A stretch of DNA of 64,000 bases, taken from positions 49,829,214 to 49,893,213 of the forward strand of contig OZ021732.1 in the NCBI GenBank assembly GCA_963978545.1. Reading direction: 5' to 3'. The stretch comes from Linyphia triangularis. Its lineage: Eukaryota > Arthropoda > Arachnida > Araneae > Linyphiidae. Of this stretch, positions 9,511-22,767 are shown one piece after another. The notes under the pieces were generated by a model that was not told the DNA's origin, did not search any database, and saw only the letters and a program-made list of their open reading frames with translations. Position 1 is the stretch's first letter. Every line of letters starts with the position of its first letter. The translations under genes and the position numbers were made by a program.

Positions 9511-10602
9511 ATGGGGGACGTTAAATGCTACCTCCGAAAAATGGATTTTCCTAATGTTGTTCCCGAAGCATTGAGACACATGCAAAAACTTTGGCTTCCT
9601 AATTTTGCAGTGCAACAAGTCGGATTGATGAAAGAACTATCAGAAGAATTTGTGTTCTTCGAAATTGATAAATGGGGAAATTCGCGGAATACAGAGTTAT
9701 CTCCGATAAAAGAATTGCAAATAGTTGAACGAATAGTTTGGTATTACCGCCAACCAGATAACGACCAAATGATGGCTACATTTCAATTCCTTTTCCCGCC
9801 AGGATCTAAAATTTTAGAAAAGAGATTGCCAACCTTAGCAAAAGTTCTGTCTCTTGCGATTGCTACAGAAAATGGTAATGTCCTTAGCTATATTGGCACA
9901 TGGATGCAACTGTGTACTTGTGTTTCGGATTCCGCAGCTTCCATTGCCAAAGCACTTGTTCGGGAACACATAAAACCCGCCTCAGCTAATGAAAGAATGA
10001 AAAATATGCCATATTTATCTCCAATATTTTGTGCCAGTATGATTTCTGCCATTACTAATATGTATTTAACCAGCTGTCCACCTGACCACATTATTCACAT
10101 CATTCTAGACTGGATAAATGCAGTTCCAAGCCTCTGTTTTTCACCCTTCAAACTTACCATACCGAATACATTCAATTTTCCTGGCCCTCAAACACCCATA
10201 CCTGGATTGATGTTCTGGTGCATATTGTCGCCCTTGTATAAAGATGCTGCTGAAAATAGTAAAATGTGCGACGGTGATAACAAAACGTTCTCCTCTTTGC
10301 TATTGGCATTATTGCAGTGCATGACCAAATCCACCATATCTCGGGATCCAACATGGTGTGAAGCAGTATCAGTTTCGAGTATTATCGTAATAGGAGAAAC
10401 TTTGATTAAAATGCGTTACATTTCAAAAGATCGTCTTGATACATCTCTTGACAGATTTGCAATGTGCGTTGAAGTTGCCTTAACTACTAACTGTTTGCAT
10501 GTTCAACCTGAGAAGCTTGGAAAACTCTTTAAACATTGTTTGCAGTTGCCATATAACAGAGCATTTAAAATTGTATTGACAAAATGGACTGCTAAAGTGT
10601 AG
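9511..10602 (+). CDS. Integrator complex subunit 15 (C7orf26 homologue), intronless
   Basis: This is a 363-residue frame starting at the ATG at 9511, where MGDVKCYLRKMD aligns with the vertebrate N-terminus; the open frame upstream lacks an ATG. INTS15 is a helical-repeat subunit of the nuclear Integrator complex, which cleaves snRNA and attenuates mRNA transcription. Recognisable blocks in order: LSEEFVFFEIDKW, IKELQIVERIVWYY, FQFLFPPGSK, IAKALVREHIKP, SAITNMYL, HIILDWINAVP, GLMFWCI and the C-terminal LDRFAMCVEVALTT...LPYN. The proline-rich tail of the human protein is absent. The gene is uninterrupted here but multi-exon in vertebrates, so it is either an intron-poor lineage gene or a functional retrocopy. 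The frame is intact, with no A-tract or flanking duplication seen. Its start lies only 90 bp after a hAT duplication, so its promoter context was changed by transposition. Confidence 0.9.
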   Translation: MGDVKCYLRKMDFPNVVPEALRHMQKLWLPNFAVQQVGLMKELSEEFVFFEIDKWGNSRNTELSPIKELQIVERIVWYYRQPDNDQMMATFQFLFPPGSKILEKRLPTLAKVLSLAIATENGNVLSYIGTWMQLCTCVSDSAASIAKALVREHIKPASANERMKNMPYLSPIFCASMISAITNMYLTSCPPDHIIHIILDWINAVPSLCFSPFKLTIPNTFNFPGPQTPIPGLMFWCILSPLYKDAAENSKMCDGDNKTFSSLLLALLQCMTKSTISRDPTWCEAVSVSSIIVIGETLIKMRYISKDRLDTSLDRFAMCVEVALTTNCLHVQPEKLGKLFKHCLQLPYNRAFKIVLTKWTAKV

Positions 10603-10666
10603 CTTTTAATGATGCAAGATTTGTCACAGTATAACTTATATTGATTTGAACTATGAGATTTCTCAT

Positions 10667-10672
10667 AATAAA
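10667..10672 (+). terminator. INTS15 polyadenylation signal
   Basis: A canonical AATAAA lies 65 bases after the INTS15 stop and is followed within 20 bases by a T-rich tract, as expected for a cleavage and polyadenylation site. Confidence 0.6.
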
Positions 10673-11186
10673 TTGTTTTAATTCTTTTTTTTTTTTTTGT
10701 AACTTTTGTTTCAGCATTGTTAAGTCGGCACAGTTTAAAACTTATTCTTTCCTATAACCTAAATATTTTTGGTTCTCCAACTTTCTTGTAATAAGTTTGG
10801 AGGTCTGCTACATATATTTTCATGTGGTTTACATATATTTTATGGTTTACATATTTTTTGTTCTACATATATTTTTATGCAAGCACTTTAAGGTTGGACG
10901 CTACACTATAGGTACCTAGCAATTTGAAGTTAAAACTAGCTTAACACTTGTTATAAAACTGTTTAAAGGGAAAGTATGTCTCTTAAAGTCGAGGAAACTT
11001 ATCATAACTTGCCAGTTTCATACAATGCTATCCTTATTATATTTCCTAGTACAAAATTTTTGCACTCTTTTAAAACGTATAATTTTATTGGGGAGCTACT
11101 GTTAGTGGCAATTGGAATTTACCTGAAAGAATCTTATCGTAAGAAAAAATTTTAAACAGCAGCAGAATTGTCTTAGAAATAATTGG
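10673..11186. other. INTS15 downstream flank, AT-rich
   Basis: Apart from several imperfect 'ACATATATTTT' iterations at about 10810-10876, no structure or coding frame is seen. Confidence 0.4.
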
Positions 11187-11194
11187 TTTGAATG

Positions 11195-11593
11195 CAGGGT
11201 TCCCACGTTCATTAAAAATGCTTATTATTTTTTAACTTGTTTTCAAGGCCTTAAAAATGCCTAGAGATGCTTAATAAAAGTCATTGAAAATGCTTTGAGG
11301 TCCTTAAAGATCCTTAATTTTTGTGGATGTACTTTGTCCAACTGCAAAATTTATAAAAATACATCTTGGACTTGCTTTCACCGCTTGACCGCCATTTATC
11401 CTCACCATATCGGAATTCTCTGATATATTTGTATTGCACGTGCCAACTTGTAATTTTTTTGGTAGAATATATTTTATTAAAAATTTATATATAGACATGA
11501 TGCCTGAAAGCAAATTTTCAAAGGTCCTTTAAAACATTATTTAGGTTCTTAAAAGTAATTGATTTTCATTCTGTGATTCGAGTGGGAACCCTG
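11195..11593. mobile_element. hAT-like MITE, CAGGGTTCCCACG family, copy 1
   Basis: It starts CAGGGTTCCCACG and ends with the inverted GTGGGAACCCTG. TGAATG abuts both ends and extends to a 7-of-8 match if the right boundary is shifted by two bases. The interior is AT-rich with repeated 'CCTTAAAAATGC'-like words and no transposase. Related copies lie at 15005-15243 and from 39162. Confidence 0.75.
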
Positions 11594-11599
11594 TGAATG

Positions 11600-14500
11600 T
11601 TTTTGTTTCTTATAATTACATTCTGGTAGTCTCGTGGGAATTTTTTAATTTTAGCTTTTATCAAATATCAATTTTTTTTTTAATTTGCCGATACTGAAAG
11701 TTTTGTAATCTGCCAACATTGCTCTTATTTAATTGATGAATTTTTCTAATTTGAATGGTTCAATATAATTTTCTGATAATCAAAAGCCAATTTGTTAAAA
11801 AATAAAAATTTTAAAAGTCCTGAAATTTTTTTTTTGTGATATGGTACAGAATTTCAAACTCCGAATGGATTTGTTCATCATTCTAAAAATATAATACTGA
11901 AAAATAATGTAACCCTTTCCTTACAAACCATTTTGGATACAGCCAAAATTGAAGAATTATTACAGAAAATTCAAATGATGCTGTTTGGCATTGCTGGTTC
12001 TCAAAGGATTAACTAATTTTAACTCTAAACAGAGTTCATCTTAGAAATGAAAAGGGGCAGGGTGTTATTTTCCAAAAAGGGCAATTCATGTTTCCGAGGG
12101 CACTTTAATAGTAAATGCAGAAATTTGTATTAAGTTTTCTACCGTAATTTCTATATTTTTCGACCACAATAAAGTTTGAAATTATTTATTTTTGAAAAAA
12201 ATTAATAATGCTTAAAAGGCCGCAGATCAAAAACTTGTTCAGAAATTCAAACAATATCAAAATACTGATAAAATGCTACAATCCTACTTATGCTGGAATG
12301 AGACTGAGAAAAATATTTTTAAAAAAACTATCTACACAGTAAAATTTTCATAAAATATTCATTTTTATGAAACTATCAATTTATAATACCATAAAATTGA
12401 TATAATGAGTCAAGTTATGATATAATGAATGTTAAGATAAGAACTTTTCACAACCTACCTCCCTTGCAAAATTTCAACTTGAATTTTTCAGGCTTTACCA
12501 ATGCCAGACAAGAAGTAGTGTTTCTCTAAATTTAACAATATTCATTGTGGGGTATCAAATGGAGTATTGTGACTAAAGAACTTAGTCTATGTTCTAAAAT
12601 TTTTGCATTTTTTTATTTTCCAAATTGGATCAAATTTTGCGTCAAACCAGCGATTTTTTGCCATAACAGACTTGTTTGAACATTACTAAATGTTTTGGAT
12701 GTGTATTTGAATTCGCTAGACGTTGAAACATATATATATATGCAAACATCAATTTGCATCAGCAAGTAAATTGGCAGATTTTTTGGTTGATGGTATGCCA
12801 ATTCTTCCTAGAAAAAATTTGCTACAAGCAAATTTTACTTCTCAACATTTTGGGACTGGTCAAATATCTTTTACTTGACACTCAAAATATAATTTTAAAA
12901 TACTTTCATACAAAAATTGAGCTGAGGTACGAGTAATAGAAGAAAATATTAAAAACTTTTTTTGCACGTCATTTGGTGTGAATCAAATGATTCTTAGCTG
13001 ATCAAAAGCTTGAATGTATAACCATATAATTCATAAAAATTACTGACACTCCCAAAAGTATTTGTATACATGATTTTCAATGAAATACAGCCCTATTCCT
13101 AATTAAAAATTAATGTTTAGGAATGGAAATCCTTTAATATTTAAAAAATGGTAAAATAATTTTTGGAAAATCAATACACAAAATAACTACTTTGCCAAAG
13201 TCTAATTTAAAAAAAAAAGCTGCATATATTGGTTAATATTTTGGTAATTCAGTACTTATAATAGGATATCCTGTAGCATCCCCAACTGCTTTGAAATGCC
13301 TAGGGATTGGGCTCACTGACTTTTTTTAAATTCTACATCAATGGTTTTCATTTCTCGATCATTACGGATTTTAGTTTAATGTTCCTTTCATTATTGTGTC
13401 GCCATTCTCTAACGTCTAGTTATCTTTAAATGTAATCTATCGGATTTCAACCTGGCAACTAAGGTGGTGTTATCTTAATAAAATACAATTAAAAAAAAAA
13501 ATGCTGGGAAGATAATTTATTTGTCATTCAAAATATTTAAAGATCTTGATTAATCTACCATTAATAAATACCAAATTACATTGTGCTGATGTTAACATAC
13601 ACCCCATCACAAAGCCTCATTCAATGCATCTTTTCGCTAAGATTTTGGATAAGTTTATTCGTTTCTTTTCATCCAAACAATTATATGACCATTAGATAAA
13701 AAAAAAATTTAATTTGTTTTGAATTTAATTGTCATTGCTATTACAAAGGAAAGCCTAAACTTTTTGTACTTGGGAGAAAAATTTCTGAATCCATTCTTCG
13801 ATTTGCAGTGGCAGTGTACAATTACACTAAAAAAAGTATTGTGAATTTAGAATAATATAATTTATTCAACACTAATTGGTAGGTGGTTTTCTTAGTCGTA
13901 ATATGCATGAAATGAAATTATCTGATGGTGCAATATTCTAAAATTATTATAAAAAAATTAATGGGATAATTTTTTGTGTTTCTCGACAGAGGTGGTTCTA
14001 AAAATAAGGATTCATTTAGCAAACCTTTCAACAAGTGAGTCCGAGTTTATATAACAATAAAATATTTAGCGTGTATCAAGCTCATTTTAATTTCTTTTCC
14101 ATAATTTTTCACAACTTTCATTTTATGGCAATTTATATTTCCTTTTTTAAAGCTTTTGCCATTAATTCTTATATTTAAGACATTTAAAAAAAATAAAAGT
14201 ATTTAAACAAGTAAAATTTATTTACAGAAGGAGCATTGGCATTACTTAATGACTTCATACATTTTTAAAAATAAAGTAATTTTAAATCGTACTTTTAACA
14301 GTTACTGTATTTATTGTCTTGCCATTTAATGTACAAAGAAGAAGAAAAAAACAGCTAATTTATCAAATTTGTTTTGCCTTAAAATGTCAAAATTGACTTT
14401 GAATGATTTCAACTAAATCCAATTGTCAAGCATGTCATAAATTGCCAAACAATGAGCATTCTTTTTTATTTGGTAACCCTCTGCTCTTTAATTTTTAGTG

Positions 14501-15004
14501 TGTAAGGGTGCAAAATATTTTCCCTCTCTAGCAAAAAATATTCGCATCTGGTTAGATCTTGAGCATGTTAAACATGCATAAAAAAAAAAAAAAAAAAAAA
14601 AGAAGAAATATCTTTATTAACATCTTGTGCAGCTTGTTCGATTGTTAAAATTCATTAAAACATTCCGAGACCCAAAATCAAACTAAGAATTTTGCATAAT
14701 CCGATTAAGGGAAATTTGGAGAATGCCAACCTTGAAAGATAATGCTGAATAACTTTCCAGGATCGAAGGAGAATAAGGATGCGTCGAACCCTACAAATGC
14801 AGAAAAAACACGATGTACCAAATTCATCATAGTGTATTATTGTGACTTTTGCTTTTATCACCAAGAACGTAGTATGCTTCGGAAACTTCCCGAAATTTAG
14901 CTTGTGCTTCTGGACTGATTTTCTTTGTTAATTCATAGTATGCTCTTTTAACCCTAGGGTATGTCCAATCAAAAATCACTTTAGAATGCGCAATAGACTT
15001 CCAT
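11600..15004. other. 3.4-kb AT-rich intergenic stretch, no gene recognised
   Basis: I saw only short random frames. Notable low-complexity spots are a TA-rich run at 12730 and an A22 run at 14580. No convincing terminal repeats, splice-bounded exons or RNA genes were found. Confidence 0.4.
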
Positions 15005-15243
15005 CAGAGTTCCCACGGTCCTTGATTTTTTTAAATGAAATTTGGTCCTTGGAAAAAAGGATAAGGTCCTTACATTTTAAAGTGACCACCGATAATCTCA
15101 GTTTTGTATTTTTATGTTTATAGTATGTAATTTTATGGTCCTTGATTTTTCCTAAAAAGGTCCTTAAATTTTCCTTAAAAGTCCTTGAATATTTTCTTAA
15201 AAAGGTTCTTGAATTTTTTTCTTCAATAAGAGTGGGAACCCTG
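15005..15243. mobile_element. hAT-like MITE, CAGGGTTCCCACG family, copy 2
   Basis: It starts CAGAGTTCCCACGGTCC and ends GAGTGGGAACCCTG, giving a terminal inverted repeat of about 13 bp with one mismatch. The interior consists of repeated GGTCCTTGA/TTCCTTAAAA words. The expected 8-bp duplication is not clear. Confidence 0.65.
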
Positions 15244-15827
15244 TTCATGTATTTTACAGCGGAAACATATTTTTTATTTATTTTTGGTTAAGGAATTCCA
15301 AAACACATGAATTGAGGAAGTATCAAACATAAAAGTTGCTGATTTTCAAAGAGCTATATAATAAAGTACAATTTTTTAATAATACTATTAATCAGTTACC
15401 TATATCTTATAATTAAATAATAACAAATCAGTCTCGTGAGTTATTTTGGCACAATTATCACAAATGCATGTTCAAGGCACAAATAGGTATTGCAATATTT
15501 GCAGCTAAATCTAGCTGACTTTTGCTTTGGAGTAAGTAGCTTACAAGACCTGCTTTTGCATTCAGTTGTACAGTGAATACTCACTAGAAGTAGACTGACA
15601 TTTGAAGTGAAGGCTAAGGGTAGGTGCACAGAGACGGCAGTAATTACGAGCCCCTCTTTTTGAACTTTGGCCTCTTCCCGAACAGGACAAAAAGTTGCAC
15701 GGCGAGTATCCAGTGGAAAGAGGGTGTAATTTGATGTGCAGGATACTTTTCCTCTTCTCCCTCCCTCATTAAGTACATTCTCAAAAGACCAAAATTTTCC
15801 TCAGGGAGAATTTTGTGCTTGTTCGAG

Positions 15828-16129
15828 ATGAAGGTGGAAAGAAAAAGAGCGCGCTTAGCATATTTGTATATTGGGTATCGAAGGAATAAAAATCGAATCA
15901 ATCGCACAATGTGGATTCATCTCATTTTAAGAACCGATCAACATTCGGAAAGTTCTTCTATCTTTACCCGCAGTTTAAGAGAAGACAAGGTAAAATTCTT
16001 CAACTTTTTCCGGATGTCGATTGAGAGCTTCGACGAGTTGGTGGAGAAATTATGTTCCAGACTGGAAAAACCTGACACTAGCTATCGGAGGAGTATATCG
16101 CTAACAGACAAAACAGCACTTATGCTTCG
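15828..16129 (+). pseudogene. Harbinger transposase exon 1
   Basis: ATG at 15828 opens 100 codons plus two bases, ending CTTCG at a GTATTG donor (16130). The protein has the usual N-terminal block of HARBI1/ALP1-like transposases: MWIHLILRT, then FFNFFRMSIESFDELVEKL, a SYRRSISLTDKTALMLR helix and the start of LRYLACG. Joined to 19520, the split codon reads CG|A and continues as R-Y-L-A-C-G, exactly as in intronless relatives, which confirms the intron. The intron is 3390 bases long. Confidence 0.82.
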
Positions 16130-19023
16130 GTATTGTATTATTATTTATATCATTCCTTTTTTAATGTCAATTCCTATTTAAAAAAAGAAAAACATTTTTT
16201 ATGTAGAAGGGTATACAATTTTTTATATCAATTACTAAAATGGCCTACTTTAAAGCCCTGAAAGTTATTAACTAAGGTTGCTGATAACAAACCTTCCAAT
16301 TTTAATAATTTTATTTTTAGATCATTAAAAAATTTATAATTATTTAAATATGATACAAATATGTTTGATATTTTTTACGGAAATTAGGGAGGTATTAAAT
16401 AGGATAAATATTCAATAAAAATAAGTGTTCTGGAACATATGTTATGAAATAAAATTAAGAACAAATCATATGGATTTCTTCTTTATTTAATAATCTGAAT
16501 TAAAGTTTATTTAGAATACTTTGATTCAGATTTTGAAACTAAGATTTTCTTAAAAGTACTATATCAGTATTATTGAAATATGTAAGAAAAGTTAGTACTT
16601 TTAAATGTTTAGTATATTTATAATATTTACTAAAATTTATTTTATTTAAGTTATTTAATAAATGGAAAGCCTAAACTTTAATTCCCAGAAAAAATTGAAT
16701 TCACTCAAAATACTTTGAAACAGAATAGTATTTGTTATGTTATAACTTTTTAGTATAATTTTTTATGATAAAATATATTCAACAGCTTTGATAATGCTGA
16801 TGTATAAAAATATTATTTATTCTCTAAATTTGACTTTGAAAGATCAAATTCATCACCATGGGAAATCATGTTAAAAGTTGAGTGTCTTTCAGTATTATTA
16901 CTGCGGAAAATCTTTAATCACTACATTAATAATTATCAATACTATTAAGGCCAGCAACTAGTTGATATTAACAAATAATTACTTTCATCACTCTCTTTTT
17001 AGAAGAATTTAAGCAAGGCCTATTTTAAACGAAATTTACGACTGTGTATTAAACTACAAAAAAATATCAGCTTAAAAATTACAAATAATATCAGCTTAAA
17101 AATTACAAATAATATCATCTGATAATTTAATTTTGAATTTAGCAATAACACGATTTTTAATCTAGTAATTCCGTATCTAGTGATATATTTCAAAATGGAC
17201 ATACCTTTTCATTCTGACATCGCAAGAGACATTTGTACCAATTATAAATTAAAATTATTTCATTTCTGATGGAAACATAATAAAAGATTACCAGCCACTT
17301 CAGCCAATCACAATTTTCAACAATTCAAATTTTTTTTTTTTCACAGTTTCATACTCATTCCTCACAACAACAAACAACTTGTTGTCACCGACCCCCTAAA
17401 AATACATGTCTATAAAGATTAAAAAAAATGTCCCCTCGTCCCAGTTGCTCAACCTCATTCCATTGGATAGAGTAACCACAATGTATATATCTATGAAAGT
17501 ACCGTTGACCGGAAATAGGGGTGGAGGAACAAAAAGAAGGGCTTGGGAATCCGAATGTAGAAAAATGAAGCTCAGTTGTCAAAGATCCCCCAAGACTATT
17601 TCATCTTATTTTGTCACACTTGCCACACAGTTTACTGATTTTTTATTCAATAGTTTCTTGTTCTTACTTTCTATGGGAAAAAACGCACCTAATAACCCAA
17701 GTCATGCCATTAGCCCGAAGGCTTAGATTTGTATATGCACGGCCAGAAAATAAAGTTTTATTATGAAAAATTTACAAAGTTGCAAATATAGTGATAATGA
17801 TATTGTCACATTTGCATACGTAGAAATAAGTAGAAAAATGTTAACAAACTGCACAATTCTTCCTAAACTGGGAAGGCATAGCTAAAAGCGACAAATAACG
17901 TGAAGCTTAATTCTAACAAAAACCCCATTTGGGGATCAATTTGAATTTTTATACAGCAATGTCTTCAAATTAAATCTTTTCTGACATTAAATTTTCTTAT
18001 CTTGTAGCTTATGGTCAATATAGACATATCTGTATGGCAGCCTTGTCCACAAGACTTAAAAATATTCCAATGAAATAAGTCATTTAATGAAAAAACACAG
18101 GAAATATAAAATAGGATGAAAAAATCCTTATATAAATTAGCAAGTAAAACCGATGTTATTTTTAAGTAAAAAAGAAGCATTTGTTACCACACTGGCATGT
18201 TGATATTAACAAATAATTATTTTCTACACTCTCTTTTTAGAAGAATTAAGTTTTACAAATAATCAATAACTATGGTATAAGGTTAAACCTGTCATGTGGA
18301 CAGTGACGATTAAACTGATGTTACTGAAAACTACATTTTGAACAAAGCATAAAATGAACAGTTTACTCTCTAGTTAATCATGTTAACGAAGTAAAGATTT
18401 TTATAACCAATGGGTATATTTGGAAGAATATTCTTGAAGAATTTTTTTGAAAGGGAAAATTTATTTGAATAGCACACTTCTCAATATTTAATTCAAAATA
18501 CTAATTAGGCAGCGAATCAAAATCAAAAAGCAGACATGCACTAAAATTGGAAAAAAAAAAGAGTAGTTATTCGAAAGATTTTTTCGTCTTGTCTGGTTTT
18601 TGTCATCTAATTACAAATGAAATATTCATTACGTGGACCGTATAAAACATTAAATTTTAATTTAATAATGAAAAAAATAGAGCATATCCATTTTGAGAAA
18701 ATTTATTTTACGTTAATTGGGAAAGTTTGACCGCACAAAAGAATTAATTTTAATGCATAAATAAGAAGATTCACAGTTTCAATTATCAAATATTATCAAA
18801 ATTACTTTTGAAAAACAGCAATGAAAATTAAATTTAATATAAATTTAGTTTATTGATAAATTTTGAGTGGAAGATGCAGGGTAATAATGTGGTGGGGATT
18901 GTAATAATACACTTTGCGAAGGAATAGGCAAGTAAGGCTGAAATAACTGTGGTCTGTGTGACAGGCTGTCTATTGAATGAAATGGAAGTTAAGAAAAGTT
19001 GGGTTGATGGAGTAGAAGTTGAG
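16130..19023. other. Harbinger transposase intron, left part
   Basis: AT-rich, with no further transposase blocks. The words 'TTGATATTAACAAATAATTA' and 'CACTCTCTTTTTAGAAGAATT' occur at about 16960 and again at 18200, a short local duplication. The small frame at 17406-17726 has no recognisable domain and is probably chance. Confidence 0.4.
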
Positions 19024-19443
19024 TTATCCTATCCTTTGCAAGGAAGTAATGACTTCACTCTGAAAACGAAGTGTTTGTTCAGTGCTCAGTTTTTCAATAG
19101 TAGGCAGTAAGGATTGGAAAAACAACATGTGAGGGTTTAGGGGGGGGGGGCTTATTTGTGTTTTCTATTGCTTCCAGCAATCTCAACTCCACTTCGTCCA
19201 GTTTCTTCTTCCTTTTGCTGCCTTTCTAGATCTGGATGACTGATGCTTCTGAAAGATTTTCATCTTCATCATTAAATTTGTCATCAAAGGAGTTAACAGT
19301 TTCATTTAGATATGTTACTTTGTTTAAGAAGAGGAGTTCATTCATATCGATGTACTTTCTTTTAGAGGAGGTTCTACTTCCAGTTGATTTCTCCTATCGC
19401 TCTCTTTTCTTCCACTTCATACGAATCTCTGATATTTGTCCAC
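19024..19443 (-). pseudogene. MADF/BESS protein exon 2 of the Harbinger element
   Basis: A minus-strand TTACCAG acceptor precedes WTNIRDSY, the last block of a MADF (Myb/SANT-like DNA-binding) domain. Further in, KRKYIDMNELLFLNKV is typical of MADF proteins, and near the 3' end LFFQSLLPTIEKLS...LRFQSEVI resembles a BESS motif. Frameshifts after RDSY and at a C10 run (G10 on plus, 19141-19150) break the frame; the stop is at 19026-19024. Such proteins help PIF/Harbinger transposases bind their ends. The whole exon lies inside the transposase's intron on the opposite strand. Confidence 0.7.
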
Positions 19444-19519
19444 CTGGTAACAACTGATTTCCCTTTAAGAAGGAGAAAGAGTAATTAGCAAATAAATTTA
19501 AAAACATTTTTAATTACAG

Positions 19520-20330
19520 ATATTTGGCGTGTGGGGGCTCGTTCCACGATCTCCACTACAGTTTCCGACTAGGCCTTACCACCATAAGAGGATGTGTAAG
19601 GGAAGTTTGTGCGACGATTTGGAACGCGTTAAGGGAAGACTGCTTCATTGCACCAAACAAAGAAAATTGGGAAGAAATTGCAGCAGGGTTTGAGACCCAT
19701 GCGAATTTTCCCAATTGCATTGGTGCTGTTGATGGGAAACACATACAGATTGAAAACCCTAGTGGGAGTGGCTCTATGTATTTTAATTACAAAGAGTACT
19801 TCTCTATGGTTCTCATGGCATGCGCTGACTCAGAATACAAGTTTGTTTTTTCAGATATAGGGTCTTTTGCAATTCATCGATATTTAAGCAAACTTCATTT
19901 TAAAGAAAGGTGGAAGACAGTGCATTACAACTTCCAAATTCTAAATGTTTGGCAGGGCACCAAGAAGCTGTTCCCTATGTGCTCGTTGGGGACGAAGCTT
20001 TTGGTCTGCATAAACACTTGTTAAGACCCTTTGCTAGTAGCACTGGATAAAAACGTGCAAAGGAGAATTTTCAACTATCGTTTATGCAGGGCACGTCGAT
20101 TTATTGAATGCGCCTTTGGAATTCTTACAAATAAAAGGAGAATTTTCCATCAGCCAATAAATGTTGCAGAAGGTTTTGTAACTGATATTGTTAAGGCATA
20201 TTGTGTTCTTCATAATTATGTGAGAGAACGCTATGGATTTACAGAAGAGGATACTCGTATAATAATAGGACTAGACAACCTCGAGACCAGAGAACCAAAT
20301 GATAATGACGTGTCTGCTGTAGACATCTGA
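19520..20330 (+). pseudogene. Harbinger transposase exon 2 (DDE nuclease domain), frameshifted
   Basis: After an AATTACAG acceptor the frame continues YLACGGSFHDLHYSFRLG. It contains the first catalytic Asp in IGAVDGKHI and then YKEYFSMVLMACAD. A frameshift near 19860 moves the match to another frame, which carries one stop before VPYVLVGDEAFGLH (second catalytic Asp) and LLRPFAS. A second shift near 20037 leads to NYRLCRARRFIECAFGIL, with the last catalytic Glu. The remainder includes LHNYVRERY and ends at 20330. Two shifts and a stop make this copy dead, although the catalytic residues survive in different frames. Confidence 0.85.
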
Positions 20331-22767
20331 AATGAATTTGCAGACTACTTCGAAACAAATGTAGGGTCTCTGTCTTGGCAATTATCCAAAATATGAATGA
20401 AGAAATATGTTTTTAAAAATTTTACCTATTCATATGTGTATATATATAGAACTATTATTTAAATGTATAATTATAATTAAGTTTTTCTTCAATTATTTTA
20501 TACACTTATAATTAAATAAAAATTGTACTTTGAAAAGATATTTGTTAATATTATCAAACTTTTACTGTCACAGTATCTATGCAAATCACTGAAAGTAGTT
20601 GTTTAAAAATCAAGATAGATTATGTAGTAAGTACAGGTGAAAGTCTGATAAATATTGCTTTTAAGGTTTCTTTAATTCTTATACAAACAAATAGATCGCC
20701 AATTTGTTGACAACTTAATTATTTGTAAAAAAAAAAATTAAAGAGGAATGCCATAATAATATCAAATCATAAAAGGCAAGCAATAGTATACCCGTTACGT
20801 TTTGTCTCTGGGTCATTCTCACGAAATAGGAAAAATGTATGTGGTACATTATACGTATACCACTTTAAAAGCAAGTACAAAAATAATGAATTGCCTTTGA
20901 TAAGTTTTCCATGTTTCAGGCTAACTCTCTCATCAATAGCATATTGAATTTTTTTATATAAATGTATTTACAAATCTATTAAACATCCAAAAGTAATTAT
21001 CCTGGCTTATCCCTAGAACCATCTATGCTGTTATAAATGTTAAAAAAAATTAATAATAAAACTAATTTTCCAACAACAATTAATTTAATGCATTTATAAT
21101 AAAGTGTTTAAATGATATAATGGAAAATAATTAAAAATAATTTCATTATTTTTTCTCATTTAAAAAATTACTAAAATGCATGTCACTGAACAAAGCATCT
21201 TTGTCCTGGCATACTGCATTGCATTCAATATTTTAACTACAGAAGGCAGCTGTATGTTATTTTTCATGCCTATTCAAGAAATTTGATTTCTTTAGTAAGC
21301 TATGTGAATTATTCTCAGTTGGCACCATTTTTTTTACGGAATTTTTAAATTATATTCTATCAGAGATGTTTATTTTGCATCATTTCCTTGGCATCTGCAA
21401 AAAATACTAAGTGTGTAAAAAAAATTATACTGCTAAATAGTCACCTTTTAGAAATATATACATTAAAAATTTTAAATAGAATGTACCAGCTTCTAATTAC
21501 AACAATTTCCTCATTGTCCTGGTATGTAAACATCATAATAACAGCAAACCAGGATAATGATGCTTGTTATTTATTAAAAATATAATTAAAATAGACAAAA
21601 GTTTAATAGTACCCCACTACTATTGTAATTATATTTGAAAATTTAAATTTTTTATCATTTTAATTTAAAATCAACTCATTTAAAAAATTAATGTATTATC
21701 ATTGTCTTAGCATTGGGATTTTTTAAAAATATTTTCCTATTCATAATTAACACATTTTTGCACTGCATGTATTTTTTTCTTGTTGTATAAAGCCAAAATA
21801 ATAATAAAAAATATACAGCATTTTAAAAAAAATTGTAATATTGAAAAGTTGCCGGTTTTGGAAGAATGACCCCTCTATAAAATGAATTCACCAGTTAAGT
21901 TATGTCTTCTCCAAATTAACTCAGTTTGAAGTCATACTCAGTAATGATGGAAGTGTCGGTTGTCCACAGTGGCAAACTTGTATATAAGAATATTTTTCTA
22001 CTTCCCTTCAGTATCGTTATTGGACAGTTTTACTATATTTTAATGTGTTTCAATAAATCCTCCCATTAATATTAAGAACAAAGTTTGTAAAAATATTAAG
22101 TAAATATTAAATTATGACTGCATCATCCTAAATTTTATCTTATGTACACAAATTTAACAACTGACATTATTTTCTTTTATTATAATGAATTCTACATTTT
22201 TAATAAATTCCAATCACAAAAATAATATGCCTAGATTAATGTTAAAGAACAATGAATAAAGTATTCTTTAGTATTTTTGTTATTCTACAGAATATTTGTG
22301 GAGGGGGGAGAAATTTCTGATCAAAATGCAAGTTGGTCACCTTGGAGTGACACTCCCTCAATAAGGCGCAATTTCTCGCGTAATTCCCTTTGAATTTTTT
22401 TTCATGTCTCCTACTTAGGGACGAATTAGGAAGTCATTTTAGGGGGTACGATTTAAGAGAAACTCTAAAAGAAGTTAATTTATATTTTCTTTTAATTGAA
22501 TTAGTCATTGAAGCATGAATCGTACTCGAAAGCTCACAAATTGTCTTCATTTATCTTTTTAAGAGTGTTAATGGGCCAGCTATATAACAATTTACTTTTT
22601 GTTTTCTTTCTATCATCTTTAGTATTAGTAAATTTACATACAATAAAGAAATAAGAAAATTTTGGTTTCTATAGAGACATGAGGAAAAGCTATGGGATAA
22701 AAAAATAATGGATTTTTGACCCACTCACCTAAAGGTGCACCTTGGATATTTTTACATTCTAATGGCT
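20331..22767. other. Harbinger interior downstream of the transposase, no gene seen
   Basis: AT-rich sequence inside the MADF gene's intron. No domain-bearing frame, terminal repeat pair or tandem array was recognised. Confidence 0.35.

Noticed and set aside
17406..17726. 106-codon open frame in the Harbinger transposase intron
   Set aside because: No domain or relation to known PIF/Harbinger proteins was recognised; the composition looks like chance.
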